Shown: piece after piece, positions 45,563-55,042 of the stretch
How positions within the stretch are numbered: position 1 is the first letter of the stretch
How the letters are laid out: every line of letters starts with the position of its first letter
Source of the DNA: CAWEFA01 sp963851385
GTDB taxonomy: Bacteria > Bacteroidota > Bacteroidia > Bacteroidales > DTGW01
Direction: 5' to 3'
Length of the DNA stretch: 64,000 nt
Assembly (NCBI GenBank): GCA_963851385.1
Contig: CAWKPE010000021.1
Location: forward strand, 62,001-126,000
The notes under the pieces: generated by a model
Told to the model about the DNA's origin: nothing
The model's database searches: none
Seen by the model: only the letters and a program-made list of their open reading frames with translations
Program-made: the position numbers and the translations under genes

Positions 45563-47305
45563 ATGCAATCAAAAAAGAAATTTGACCCAAGTCAATGGAA
45601 GCCGACTGGTCAAAAATTAAATAAAGTTATAGAACCCCAACCAAATAGGAACAATCCGTTAATAGCCGATATTGAAAAAGTAATTACAGAAATTGAATCT
45701 AAACACATTGATATAACTGAGAATTACGAAACATGGCTATCTATTGGTTTTGCTTTTGATGATTGTCTAGGAGAGCAGGGAAGAGATTATTTTCACAGGG
45801 TGAGCCGTTTTTACAACGGCTACACTCCTGGTGAATGCGATAAACAATTTGATAAGTGCCGTAAATCAAATAAGTCAGGAAAAACAATTCGCACATTCTT
45901 TGATATTGCTAAGCGTGCAGGTATTAATATAAGCTCTGCAAACAAGCAAATTCACGACAATTTAACAACGCAAACACAAACTGAAACGCCCTGTTTTCCT
46001 GATTCAATTTATCAAAATTTGCCAACTTATCTTAAAGAGATTTGTAGAGTATTCAATACTGAAAGAGAAAGAGACATTGTTTTGTTGGGTTCAATAACTG
46101 CAATAAGTTGTTGTTTTCATAGAGTTTATGGAATTTACAACAATGATAAAGTGTACCCGAATCTTTATTTATTTGTTACTGCACCCGCCTCTGCCGGTAA
46201 AGGCGCTCTTAAGTATTGTAAAAACCTTATCAATCGTATTCATGAAAACCTTAAAGAACAGGGGAAACTTGTAAAAGAACAATTCCAGCGTGAAATGATT
46301 ATTTATAATAACGAAAAGAACAAATGCCCTGACATGCAAAAGCCAGAAGAGCCGCCAACAAAACTTTTGTTTATTCCTGCAAATATTAGCTCTACAGGTG
46401 TATTTCAATTATTAAATGACAATGAAGGCAGAGGCATTATTTTTGAAACAGAAGGAGACACACTGGCAAACTCTTTTAAATCAGATTATGGCGACTATTC
46501 CGATGGTTTCCGAAAAGCCTATCACCACGAAACAATTAGTTATTACCGCCGGACCAATAAGGAGTATGTTGATATTTTAAAACCAAAGCTTTCAGCTGTC
46601 CTATCAGGAACGCCAAAACAAGTTTTAACGCTCATTCCTGATATCGAAAACGGTTTATTTTCTCGATTCATTTTTTACAGTTTCAACCTCGTACCAGTTT
46701 GGAATAATGTGTTTATTAAGCTGGACAATAACGGTTTTGATGATTATTTCAACAAGCTTGGCAACCAGTTTTACAAGCTTTACGAATCACTATTAGTTGG
46801 AAGTGAATTACTTTTTCAATTATCCGAATCTCAGGAAGAACAATTCAATCAATTTTTTCAATTACATCAGTCTGAATTTTTTGAAATGTTTGGCCACGAT
46901 GCGGTGGCAACTATCAGGAGGCTGGGGTTAATTTCATTTCGCTTATCATTGATTTTATCAGTATTGCGAATCATGGAGACAGGGGAATATCCCAACCCCG
47001 TTATTTGTAATGATATTGATTTTAAAATCGCTCTCGATATTATTAATATACTGCTACAACACTCTAAGCAAATGCTTTTTTATATTAAATCAAATGCTAA
47101 TGCAGTACCTGGCGACACAATGAAAGGAAGGTTTTTAGAAAAGTTACCCGAAGAATTTTCTCGTCAGGAAGCTGTTGAAATTGCAGCCTCTCTTGGAATA
47201 CAAGAAAGAACAACCGATAAATATTTAATAACATTTATTGGTAAGTACCTGGAAAAAAGTTTAAACTATGGCAAATACAAAAAGATAATATCTAACAAAG
47301 CTTAA
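45563..47305 (+). CDS. DUF3987 helicase-like protein with PriCT-2 domain
   Basis: A 580-residue replication protein. The start ATG at 45563, just after the previous stop, was chosen instead of upstream codons in overlapping frame. A PriCT-2-type region (NYETWLSIGFAFDDCLGEQG, GYTPGECDKQFDKC) comes first. The DUF3987 domain has a P-loop-like TAPASAGKG, then FETEGDTLANSFKSDYGDYS and LSGTPKQVLTL. It most likely supports element replication together with the primase-like gene next to it. Beyond its stop there are AT-rich direct repeats that could be an origin. Confidence 0.82.
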   Translation: MQSKKKFDPSQWKPTGQKLNKVIEPQPNRNNPLIADIEKVITEIESKHIDITENYETWLSIGFAFDDCLGEQGRDYFHRVSRFYNGYTPGECDKQFDKCRKSNKSGKTIRTFFDIAKRAGINISSANKQIHDNLTTQTQTETPCFPDSIYQNLPTYLKEICRVFNTERERDIVLLGSITAISCCFHRVYGIYNNDKVYPNLYLFVTAPASAGKGALKYCKNLINRIHENLKEQGKLVKEQFQREMIIYNNEKNKCPDMQKPEEPPTKLLFIPANISSTGVFQLLNDNEGRGIIFETEGDTLANSFKSDYGDYSDGFRKAYHHETISYYRRTNKEYVDILKPKLSAVLSGTPKQVLTLIPDIENGLFSRFIFYSFNLVPVWNNVFIKLDNNGFDDYFNKLGNQFYKLYESLLVGSELLFQLSESQEEQFNQFFQLHQSEFFEMFGHDAVATIRRLGLISFRLSLILSVLRIMETGEYPNPVICNDIDFKIALDIINILLQHSKQMLFYIKSNANAVPGDTMKGRFLEKLPEEFSRQEAVEIAASLGIQERTTDKYLITFIGKYLEKSLNYGKYKKIISNKA

Positions 47306-47400
47306 ACTTTGCATCTTATTTTATTCGTGTAATTAATGAAGCAATTTTGAACTATTAATTTATTGGATAACAGTTAATTTTATCAACAATGTTAACAACC

Positions 47401-47515
47401 GTTATTTATTGCATTTGCTATATTAATAACTGTGCAAACTGTGCAATGTGTGCAAAACTATTTGTCTAACGTTATTTATATATGAGAAATATTTTTTATG
47501 TTAGGGGTTATTTAT
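47401..47515. repeat. AT-rich region with three GTTATTTAT repeats (possible origin)
   Basis: The 9-mer GTTATTTAT occurs at 47401, 47471 and 47507, around the TGTGCAA array, and immediately after the replication genes. AT-rich direct repeats beside short binding arrays are what a replication origin often looks like; this is a guess from position and composition. Confidence 0.4.
47430..47456 (+). repeat. Array of three 9-bp TGTGCAA units (left copy of a 27-bp inverted repeat)
   Basis: Units start at 47431, 47440 and 47449: TGTGCAAAC, TGTGCAATG, TGTGCAAAA. The array matches the reverse complement of 48751-48777 at 24 of 27 positions. It lies 73 bases before the start of the 398-residue gene. 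Confidence 0.9.
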
Positions 47516-47528
47516 TTGATTTACTGCA

Positions 47529-48725
47529 ATGTATTTTGAAGAAACCAAAAAACTACCGGCAATTGTTATAGGACAGCTTAAACCCTACTATTTACTTGTT
47601 GTAGAGGACTTCCCTAAAATTTCAATTGATGTTGCCCTAACGGGCACAAAGTACCTTAACTATTATATCTCAAGTAAAGGTGAAAAACAAATCCGCTTGT
47701 TAGTCGAAATAAGCGACGAACGTATTAAAATGATTGCATCGGGAGAGATGCCAATTGATACAGTTTTTAGAGAACCTGAAAAGGAGATTTTTTATTCATG
47801 CCTTTTCAAACCTGATGGCTCAATCGATTGGCTTTATTATGTTTTGCCCGAAGTAATAAAAAAAGATTGTCCCATTCCGCCAAAATTAACCACTCCTTTT
47901 AAAATAGAGGTAAAACTGGATGACATTGATTTTAAGCAATTGTCAGTACAGCGCAGACGAGTGACAATAGATATATATTTAACCGCCAATACTCTTCAGG
48001 CAAATCTAAAATATTGGGCAGTCAGAGGTTTTTTAATTCCTTTTACTGAATTGGTAAAAACCGCAATGCTTAATGCCAATACCGAATATTCACCAAGAAA
48101 TATAGAACAAGGTTTAAATATAGGTTTTAGTTACATCAAGCTGTCTTCGCTTCGCTCTACACTTGAATTTGATTTTCATCCAAACCTTTTTAACAATACC
48201 CGTGAACTGGATAATTTAACTACTTTATATTTATTGTTTAATGCTGAAACAGAAGAAGAAATATTAAAATACTTCAATATTTTCATAAATAAGCGTATTA
48301 TACATGAGTATCTTAAAATTCTTCGAATCATACTAAAGAATAAGGCCCGGTTTGAAACTCAAATAGCGGCTCCTAACAAGTTTTATGATAAGTCAGTATT
48401 TGATGAAGCAAGAACAGAACGCATAAGAAAAATCATATCTGAGAAAATACCATTTACTGAGTATGAGGAAGAAGTACGGGGTAAATTGGTAGGATTAGAA
48501 TTAAAGAGTCCCACTAGTCCGACTTTTACTGTTTTTGGAACGCTCGATGATATGACTTATCACGGTAAAATAAGTGAGTCATTTCGAGGCAAAATTCCAG
48601 AACAAGAATTTAATTTTTCTGGACGTGAGTATATTTTTAAACTCAAAACAAAATACACACCGGAAAATGGAATAAAACAAGAAAAGTACGAGTATACCCT
48701 TCTTGAGATAGAAAATTTCTCATAA
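47529..48725 (+). CDS. Unknown protein (DUF6575-like), between inverted repeats
   Basis: A 398-residue cytoplasmic protein. The N-terminus (KLPAIVIGQLKPYYLLVVE, IRLLVEISDERIKMIASGEM, DTVFREPEKEIFYSCLF) follows a pattern I associate with DUF6575, a family of unknown function; I could not verify it. The rest is mixed alpha/beta, ending PTSPTFTVFGTLDDMTYHGK and KYEYTLLEIENFS. No nuclease or kinase motif is evident. It stands between the replication genes and the type IIG enzyme and is exactly framed by the 27-bp inverted arrays. Confidence 0.5.
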   Translation: MYFEETKKLPAIVIGQLKPYYLLVVEDFPKISIDVALTGTKYLNYYISSKGEKQIRLLVEISDERIKMIASGEMPIDTVFREPEKEIFYSCLFKPDGSIDWLYYVLPEVIKKDCPIPPKLTTPFKIEVKLDDIDFKQLSVQRRRVTIDIYLTANTLQANLKYWAVRGFLIPFTELVKTAMLNANTEYSPRNIEQGLNIGFSYIKLSSLRSTLEFDFHPNLFNNTRELDNLTTLYLLFNAETEEEILKYFNIFINKRIIHEYLKILRIILKNKARFETQIAAPNKFYDKSVFDEARTERIRKIISEKIPFTEYEEEVRGKLVGLELKSPTSPTFTVFGTLDDMTYHGKISESFRGKIPEQEFNFSGREYIFKLKTKYTPENGIKQEKYEYTLLEIENFS

Positions 48726-48750
48726 TATCGTTATCTGAGGACTTTGTACG

Positions 48751-48777
48751 TTTGCACACTTTGCACATTTTGCACTG
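48751..48777 (-). repeat. Array of three 9-bp TTTGCAC units (right copy of a 27-bp inverted repeat)
   Basis: Units TTTGCACAC, TTTGCACAT and TTTGCACTG abut without gap. This is the reverse-complement partner of 47430-47456. It lies 52 bases before the type IIG start codon, so it is well placed to be an operator of that gene. Confidence 0.9.
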
Positions 48778-48828
48778 TAAATCACTATAGGTTAAAAATT
48801 ATATTTAACTTGCTATTTGTTTTAATAT

Positions 48829-51800
48829 ATGCTAAAGAATCAGATGTTAACTAATAAATCAAACTTAAAAAAGTCACTAAATAAAGCCTATTATAAGCAA
48901 AGCATAAAGCGAAGCGAAATAGAACTATTCAAAGTAAACTTAAAGAAATTATATCATAGGCTTAACGAAAAAGAATCCGAAGAACATCTAAAGAATATAA
49001 TATCAGACCTTCTTAAAGAAACTTGGTATAACACTCGATTTGAAATTAATACGAAAGACCGGATTGACCTTGCAATCTATAATGGCAAAACCTCAAAAGA
49101 TTCGGTAGGTGTCATCATTGAAGTAAAAAAGCCGCTGAGTCCTGAGCGCTTAACACTCGATAGTTTAAACTGCAAAGCTTTACATGAACTTATACTTTAC
49201 TATTTCGATGAACGAAACGAAAATAGTAACATTCAGGTTAAAAATCTGATAGCAACCAACGTTCACGAGTGGTTTATTTTCGATGAAAACGAGTTCGACA
49301 AAGTGTTTTATCGAAACGTGAAGCTTCAAAAGCTTTATAAATCAAAAGTCGAACAATCAAAAGACAATCCTTTTTTCTATAAAGAGGCACAAAAAATTAT
49401 TGAAGGGATTGAAGATGAAATCACATTTACTTATTTCAGCCTCAATGATTATAAAAATGCGGCGTCAATCAATAATAGTAAAGATGACGCCCAATTAATT
49501 GAGCTTTATAAAATACTTTCACCCGAACATCTTTTAAAACTGCCTTTCACAAACGATAGTAACTCATTAAACAAAGAGTTTTACCACGAACTTTTACATA
49601 TAATTGGTCTTGAAGAACATAAAGAAGGCAGTAAAAAACTTATAAATCGAAAACCGTCTGAGACCCAGGATGAAGGCAGTTTGTTAGAAAACATAATAAA
49701 CTGTATTGTTTCTGAAGGTTGTTTGGATAATGTACCAAACCCTGAACAATACGGTGAATCTCGTGATAAGATATTGGAAAGTGTAGGGCTCGAATTATGT
49801 ATCACTTGGTTAAACCGCATATTATTTTTAAAACTTCTCGAAGGTCAGCTAATCAATTACCACAAGGAAAATGACAGTTTTTCCTTTCTGAGTTCTTCGA
49901 ATATCAAAAGTTTCGGCGAATTAAACGAATTGTTCTTTGATGTACTTGCGGTTAAGCCAAATGAACGTTCCAAATCGGTAAATCAAAAGTTTGGCAACAT
50001 ACCATATTTAAATAGCTCATTGTTCGAACGCAGCGAACTTGAAAACAATACAATCCGCATAAATTCGTTAAAAGACAGGCTCGAAATGCCTGTGTATAAA
50101 CACACCGTAATCAAAGACAAAGGCGGTAATCGTATATCTGGTAATAAATCAACCCTTCATTATCTATTCGATTTTCTCGATGCTTACGATTTTGCATCCG
50201 AAAGCACCGCAAAGATTCAAGAACAAAATAAATCCATTATCAATGCCTCAGTGTTGGGACTGATATTTGAGAAAATCAATGGCTATAAAGACGGTTCATT
50301 CTTTACTCCAGGCTTTATTACCATGTATATGTGCCGTGAAACTATCCGCAGGGCAGTAATCCAAAAATTTAATATGTATTACGGATGGGGAGTAAGTGAA
50401 TTCAGCGATTTAAAAGATAAAATTGAATACAAAGACAAAAAGCAACGACAGGAAGCCAACGTTATCGTAAACTCATTAACAATATGTGACCCGGCCGTTG
50501 GTTCAGGTCATTTTCTGGTATCAGCATTAAATGAAATTATTGCCATAAAAAGCGAACTTGGTATTTTACAATACAGGGACGGTAATCGCTTACAAGGTTA
50601 CAGAATTACAATTGAAAACGACGAGCTAATAATAATTGATGAAGAAAACGACCATATTTTCGCCTACACCCTGAACCAAAATCACAAACCTATTATAGAG
50701 TTACAAAAATTACAGGAAACACTTTTTCACGAAAAAGAGACAATAATTGAAAACTGCATGTTTGGGGTTGATATAAACCCAAAATCAATTATGATATGCC
50801 GCCTTCGTCTCTGGATTGAGTTACTTAAAAATGCGTATTATACAGAACAAAGCAAATATGCTGAGCTTGAAACCCTTCCAAATATTGATATTAATATTAA
50901 ATGTGGCAACTCACTCATAAGTAGGACACCTGTTGATTCCAAACTTGAACACTACTCTAAATCAATACAGGATAAAATTTTGCTTTACAAACAATGGGTG
51001 AAAGATTATAAAAACACGACCGATAAAAGCGAAAAGAAAGGAATAAGTAAATTGATTGATGGGGTTCGTGAATCGTTCGAAAGTTGGTTACCAAATCCCA
51101 ACAGAAAAATAAAGGAAAGTTTAGATAAGCTCACAAACGAATTCATAAGTAAATATAATCTGGATAAAGCGGGTCAATTATTTAGTCAGGAACTTACCCC
51201 TGCTCAAATAAAAGACCGGGAAAACCTGCAAAAAGATATAGACAAACTTAATGTTGATATTGAAGCAAATAGTAAAAATCCAATATTTCAAAACTCCTTC
51301 GAATGGCGCTTCGAATTTCCTGAAGTATTAGACGAAAACGGTGATTTCGTTGGGTTCGACGTTGTAATTGGGAATCCTCCATATATTCCGTTAGAAGAAA
51401 TTACAAATACTCATAAAGCATATTATAAAGCTAAATATACTCAAATAGAAAGAAAATATGACACTTCGGTTTTATTCATTATTGAAGGTCTAAATATTTC
51501 GAATAACAAAGGGGTCTTAGCTTATATTGCCCCTATTACGTGGCAGACAGGAGAAAATTATCAACGCTTGCGTAAATACTTGTTTGAGAATAAAGGTCTT
51601 TTTAAGATTGTTAATCTTCCATTTAATATTTTTGAGGATGCTTATGTTGAAACAGCAATATACTTGTTGGATAATAAAAAACTGGATGGTTATCATATTT
51701 ACAATTTTGATAAAAAAGATTCAGGAGAGCAACTATCAAATATGAATTTTTCCTACATACCTAATGATTTAATCGATAAAAATTCTTTTAAAATTATTCT

Positions 51801-52491
51801 TGATTCTGAAGTAAATAAATTTTTACAAAAATTTAAAGGTGTGAATTTTACACAATTAGGTTTAATAACTAAATCAACTCAAGGTTTATCAGGCAGTGCA
51901 TTTATTCCATCTGATGTTAATAATGAAAATATATACCCTTTCCTTAATAAAGGAAATGTATATAACTATCAACTTATTGTAGAAGAATCCTACAATACCG
52001 ATTTAACCAATCATCAGTCATTAATGCAATTTTATCAAGCTGAACCTAAAATACTAATTAGAAGAATCATTAATAGACAGGATAGGCTTTCCATAGGTTA
52101 TACTGAAAATAGAATGGTATTCAAAAAGGATATAAACCCATTTATTCCTATTGTTTCTGAATATTCTGCAAAATATTTGTTAGGTTTATTAGCAAGTCGA
52201 TTAATTTCTTTCATATATCTCAAAATATCTACAATTGCGTCAAAAGACGATTTTAGGCAAACGACACTTACAGAATTAAGAAATATACCTATTCCAAAGT
52301 TGTCAAAACCTGACCAAGAACCCATTGTAAATATTGTTGATAAAATTCTTTCTTTAAAACAATCTAATCCACAAGCTGACACGAGTGAATTAGAAAATAA
52401 AGTTGACCAATTAGTGTACAAGCTATATGGTTTGACAAAGGAGGAGATTGCGGTTATTGAAAATTCTGAAAAAAATAACAAACCAGCCTAA
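48829..52491 (+). CDS. Type IIG-like restriction-modification enzyme (nuclease, Eco57I-type methylase)
   Basis: A 1220-residue single-chain enzyme. A PD-(D/E)xK nuclease core is visible: RIDLAIYNGK (Asp80) and VIIEVKKP (Glu98, Lys100). A helical connector follows. The amino-methyltransferase has SAM motif I CDPAVGSGHF (Asp554) and motif IV GNPPYIPLEE (Asn849 of NPPY). The C-terminal 250 residues (from STQGLSGSAF, ending PIPKLSKPDQEPI) resemble a TaqI-type target-recognition domain. It likely methylates adenine and cuts unmodified DNA. BREX PglX was considered, but no BREX partners are nearby. The McrB gene starts two bases after the stop. Confidence 0.85.
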   Translation: MLKNQMLTNKSNLKKSLNKAYYKQSIKRSEIELFKVNLKKLYHRLNEKESEEHLKNIISDLLKETWYNTRFEINTKDRIDLAIYNGKTSKDSVGVIIEVKKPLSPERLTLDSLNCKALHELILYYFDERNENSNIQVKNLIATNVHEWFIFDENEFDKVFYRNVKLQKLYKSKVEQSKDNPFFYKEAQKIIEGIEDEITFTYFSLNDYKNAASINNSKDDAQLIELYKILSPEHLLKLPFTNDSNSLNKEFYHELLHIIGLEEHKEGSKKLINRKPSETQDEGSLLENIINCIVSEGCLDNVPNPEQYGESRDKILESVGLELCITWLNRILFLKLLEGQLINYHKENDSFSFLSSSNIKSFGELNELFFDVLAVKPNERSKSVNQKFGNIPYLNSSLFERSELENNTIRINSLKDRLEMPVYKHTVIKDKGGNRISGNKSTLHYLFDFLDAYDFASESTAKIQEQNKSIINASVLGLIFEKINGYKDGSFFTPGFITMYMCRETIRRAVIQKFNMYYGWGVSEFSDLKDKIEYKDKKQRQEANVIVNSLTICDPAVGSGHFLVSALNEIIAIKSELGILQYRDGNRLQGYRITIENDELIIIDEENDHIFAYTLNQNHKPIIELQKLQETLFHEKETIIENCMFGVDINPKSIMICRLRLWIELLKNAYYTEQSKYAELETLPNIDINIKCGNSLISRTPVDSKLEHYSKSIQDKILLYKQWVKDYKNTTDKSEKKGISKLIDGVRESFESWLPNPNRKIKESLDKLTNEFISKYNLDKAGQLFSQELTPAQIKDRENLQKDIDKLNVDIEANSKNPIFQNSFEWRFEFPEVLDENGDFVGFDVVIGNPPYIPLEEITNTHKAYYKAKYTQIERKYDTSVLFIIEGLNISNNKGVLAYIAPITWQTGENYQRLRKYLFENKGLFKIVNLPFNIFEDAYVETAIYLLDNKKLDGYHIYNFDKKDSGEQLSNMNFSYIPNDLIDKNSFKIILDSEVNKFLQKFKGVNFTQLGLITKSTQGLSGSAFIPSDVNNENIYPFLNKGNVYNYQLIVEESYNTDLTNHQSLMQFYQAEPKILIRRIINRQDRLSIGYTENRMVFKKDINPFIPIVSEYSAKYLLGLLASRLISFIYLKISTIASKDDFRQTTLTELRNIPIPKLSKPDQEPIVNIVDKILSLKQSNPQADTSELENKVDQLVYKLYGLTKEEIAVIENSEKNNKPA

Positions 52492-52492
52492 A

Positions 52493-55042
52493 ATGTACGA
52501 AAAAGACTATAAAGTACTGAATGATTTTCTAATACGTTGGCCAAAAGAAAAACTTGATTCGTTAACCTTAGCTGCCTATGCTTTAGGTGCTAAAAATTAT
52601 AAAGAAACTTTTAGCTATTGGGTTGAAGAAGTAACCCATAATTTAGGCGATATTGGAGGGATAGGAGGTGGAGGTAGTTTTAAACATGGTATTTATTACA
52701 TGTCCAATAAAAAGAAATACACAGGTAACAAGACAGATGATAGTACATATGCCTGGTGGGTAAAATATGGTAATAATGCAAATGAAGCTTTTCAAAAGAT
52801 TAAATCAATATTACTTTCTGTAGTTAATTACTCAATTGCTAATAATTGGGAACAAATAGATAAAATAGACTTTTATAGTCCGATAAAATGGAAATGGGCA
52901 TTTCTATATTCAAATAATAATCTTTTCCCTGTTTACAAAAAAGAAGCATTGGAAATTGCGGCCCGGCATCTCGATTATCAGGGCGATGATTATTCTTACC
53001 CTACTTTATACCGATATCTTATTTCTCAGAAAGAGGAAAATGAAGATAACTTCTCTTTAAGTGAAAGGGTTTGGAACCTATATTTAAGTAACAAACCCTG
53101 TAATTATTATATTTTAGGCTCTAAATATGGCGAAAACGCTACAGAAGATGTATTTCCTCAAATGCTTGAACAAAATGTAATAAGTACAGGTTTTGCTTAT
53201 GGTATTGACCTTTCTGATTATGTAGGTAAACCACAAAATGAAATAGTAAAATATTTAGAAGAAAAAGGTGAAGAGTCTAAATCATATAGCTGTTTAAAAC
53301 TATTTCTAAATATAAAGCCTGGCGATAAAGTTGCAGTTAAAGCTGATGGTAACCCTAAAGGAAGCAACCCCTTTCTATCTATTGTTGGAATTGCTGAGGC
53401 TATTGAAAATGAGGAAGACTATTATTCTTGCGAACCAGATGAATTAGGTCATACTATTACAGTAAAGTGGCTAAAAGCTCCTGTTTATAAAGAGTTTGAT
53501 ATTGGCGGTTATGGTCGTACAATTCATAAATTATCAGACCCAACTATAATAGATAGAATATTTAATTCTGAATATGATATTGTTAAATCTCAGGCTACAT
53601 TGGATAAAACATTAGTTAATATGGGAAAACAATCCTTAAACACGATTCTATATGGACCTCCCGGTACTGGCAAAACATACAAGTCAATATCAATGGCTGT
53701 TTCTATTGCAAATCCTGACTTTTTAGTTTCGAATAAAATCGAATTAAACGCCAACAGTTATTCCGACGAGCATTACAAACTAATATTAGAAGAGTTCGAC
53801 AATTTAAGGGATGAGGGTCGTATTGAATTAATTACGTTTCATCAAAACTATAGCTACGAAGATTTTATACAAGGCATTAAACCCGATGTAACTAAAAGCC
53901 AACTAAACTTTAATAAAGTTGATGGCATTTTCAAGAAAACAGTTGTTAATGCGCTTTTTGAGCAATTTAAGGAAAGCAATATTCCTAAAGTTTCAAAGGA
54001 ACAAAACGAAATTAGCTTTGATTCATTATATGATAGTATGATTAATACTTGGCAAGCAGAAAATGAAAAGATATTTGATACTAAAAAGAAATTCAAGGTT
54101 GTACTCAAATCTATCAATGACAGGTCAAACTTGCAACTTTCTCATAAAATATTAACTCATATAGATAAGGAAACTAATAAGTGGGTATATGGCGATTCTA
54201 GGGTGTATAATGTTTCACGTGTTCGGGTTAAAAAACTTTATGAAAACATTAAAACCAAAGAAAATTTTGATAAAATAACAAACATTGATAAGTCAATTAG
54301 GTCCATAATAGGAGGTTGCAATACAACAATGTATTGGGTTGTACTCAAAGAATTATTTGCAATTAAAGAATCTTGGGTTAGTAATGAAAATGCAGAAATT
54401 GAAAATGAAAAATTCGACTCTCTAAGCTATGACGATAAAGTAATTGAGGTTAACAACTATATTACAGACGGAGAAGCGCCAAAAGAAAGCTTCCCTTTTG
54501 TTTTTGTAATTGACGAAATCAATAGAGCCAATATCTCTCGTGTTTTCGGTGATTTAATTACACTCATTGAAACCGATAAACGTTGGGGCAATAAACATCA
54601 GCTTGTCGTTAAACTTCCATCCGGTGATTTATTTACTGTTCCTAATAATCTATACATAATTGGAACAATGAACACAGCAGATAAATCCATCGCTTTACTC
54701 GATATTGCTTTACGCAGACGCTTTTCATTCTTGCCACTATATCCTGATTATTCTTTAATGGGCGAATTTGAGAAAATCATTAAACCCTTAAACGAAAAGC
54801 TTTATGAACTAAAGAAAAGTCCTGACTTTATGATTGGACATTCGTTTTTTATCGGTAAAAATTTCAGTGATTTAGAAGTTGCCAGCATCTTTAATGATAG
54901 TATTATTCCTTTATTGTTCGAATATCTGCCCCACTATAGGGCAAACGATTTAAAAGGCATGTTGGCAACAATCGGCATTTCTATTGATGAACCAAATATT
55001 GAAAATAATTATCAGTTAAAATGCCTGGGGATAGCAAAATAG
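52493..55042 (+). CDS. mcrB: McrB-type GTPase with EVE-like N-terminal region
   Basis: The motor subunit of a modification-dependent McrBC nuclease. Walker A is YGPPGTGKT (Gly388-Thr395), Walker B is VIDEINRAN (Asp674-Glu675). The McrB signature MNTADKSIALLDIALRRRF is at 726 on, and FHQNYSYEDFIQGI is also typical. The stretch of about residues 205-330 (NYYILGSKYGENATEDVF, KPGDKVAVKADGNPK) resembles an EVE modified-base reader. I chose the ATG at 52493, after the type IIG stop, over an in-frame start inside it. The gene overlaps mcrC by 22 bases. Confidence 0.9.
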   Translation: MYEKDYKVLNDFLIRWPKEKLDSLTLAAYALGAKNYKETFSYWVEEVTHNLGDIGGIGGGGSFKHGIYYMSNKKKYTGNKTDDSTYAWWVKYGNNANEAFQKIKSILLSVVNYSIANNWEQIDKIDFYSPIKWKWAFLYSNNNLFPVYKKEALEIAARHLDYQGDDYSYPTLYRYLISQKEENEDNFSLSERVWNLYLSNKPCNYYILGSKYGENATEDVFPQMLEQNVISTGFAYGIDLSDYVGKPQNEIVKYLEEKGEESKSYSCLKLFLNIKPGDKVAVKADGNPKGSNPFLSIVGIAEAIENEEDYYSCEPDELGHTITVKWLKAPVYKEFDIGGYGRTIHKLSDPTIIDRIFNSEYDIVKSQATLDKTLVNMGKQSLNTILYGPPGTGKTYKSISMAVSIANPDFLVSNKIELNANSYSDEHYKLILEEFDNLRDEGRIELITFHQNYSYEDFIQGIKPDVTKSQLNFNKVDGIFKKTVVNALFEQFKESNIPKVSKEQNEISFDSLYDSMINTWQAENEKIFDTKKKFKVVLKSINDRSNLQLSHKILTHIDKETNKWVYGDSRVYNVSRVRVKKLYENIKTKENFDKITNIDKSIRSIIGGCNTTMYWVVLKELFAIKESWVSNENAEIENEKFDSLSYDDKVIEVNNYITDGEAPKESFPFVFVIDEINRANISRVFGDLITLIETDKRWGNKHQLVVKLPSGDLFTVPNNLYIIGTMNTADKSIALLDIALRRRFSFLPLYPDYSLMGEFEKIIKPLNEKLYELKKSPDFMIGHSFFIGKNFSDLEVASIFNDSIIPLLFEYLPHYRANDLKGMLATIGISIDEPNIENNYQLKCLGIAK

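Noticed and set aside
48829..52491. BREX PglX methyltransferase
   Set aside because: The size is similar, but there is no PglZ, BrxA/B/C or Lon-like gene nearby, and an N-terminal nuclease core fits a type IIG enzyme.
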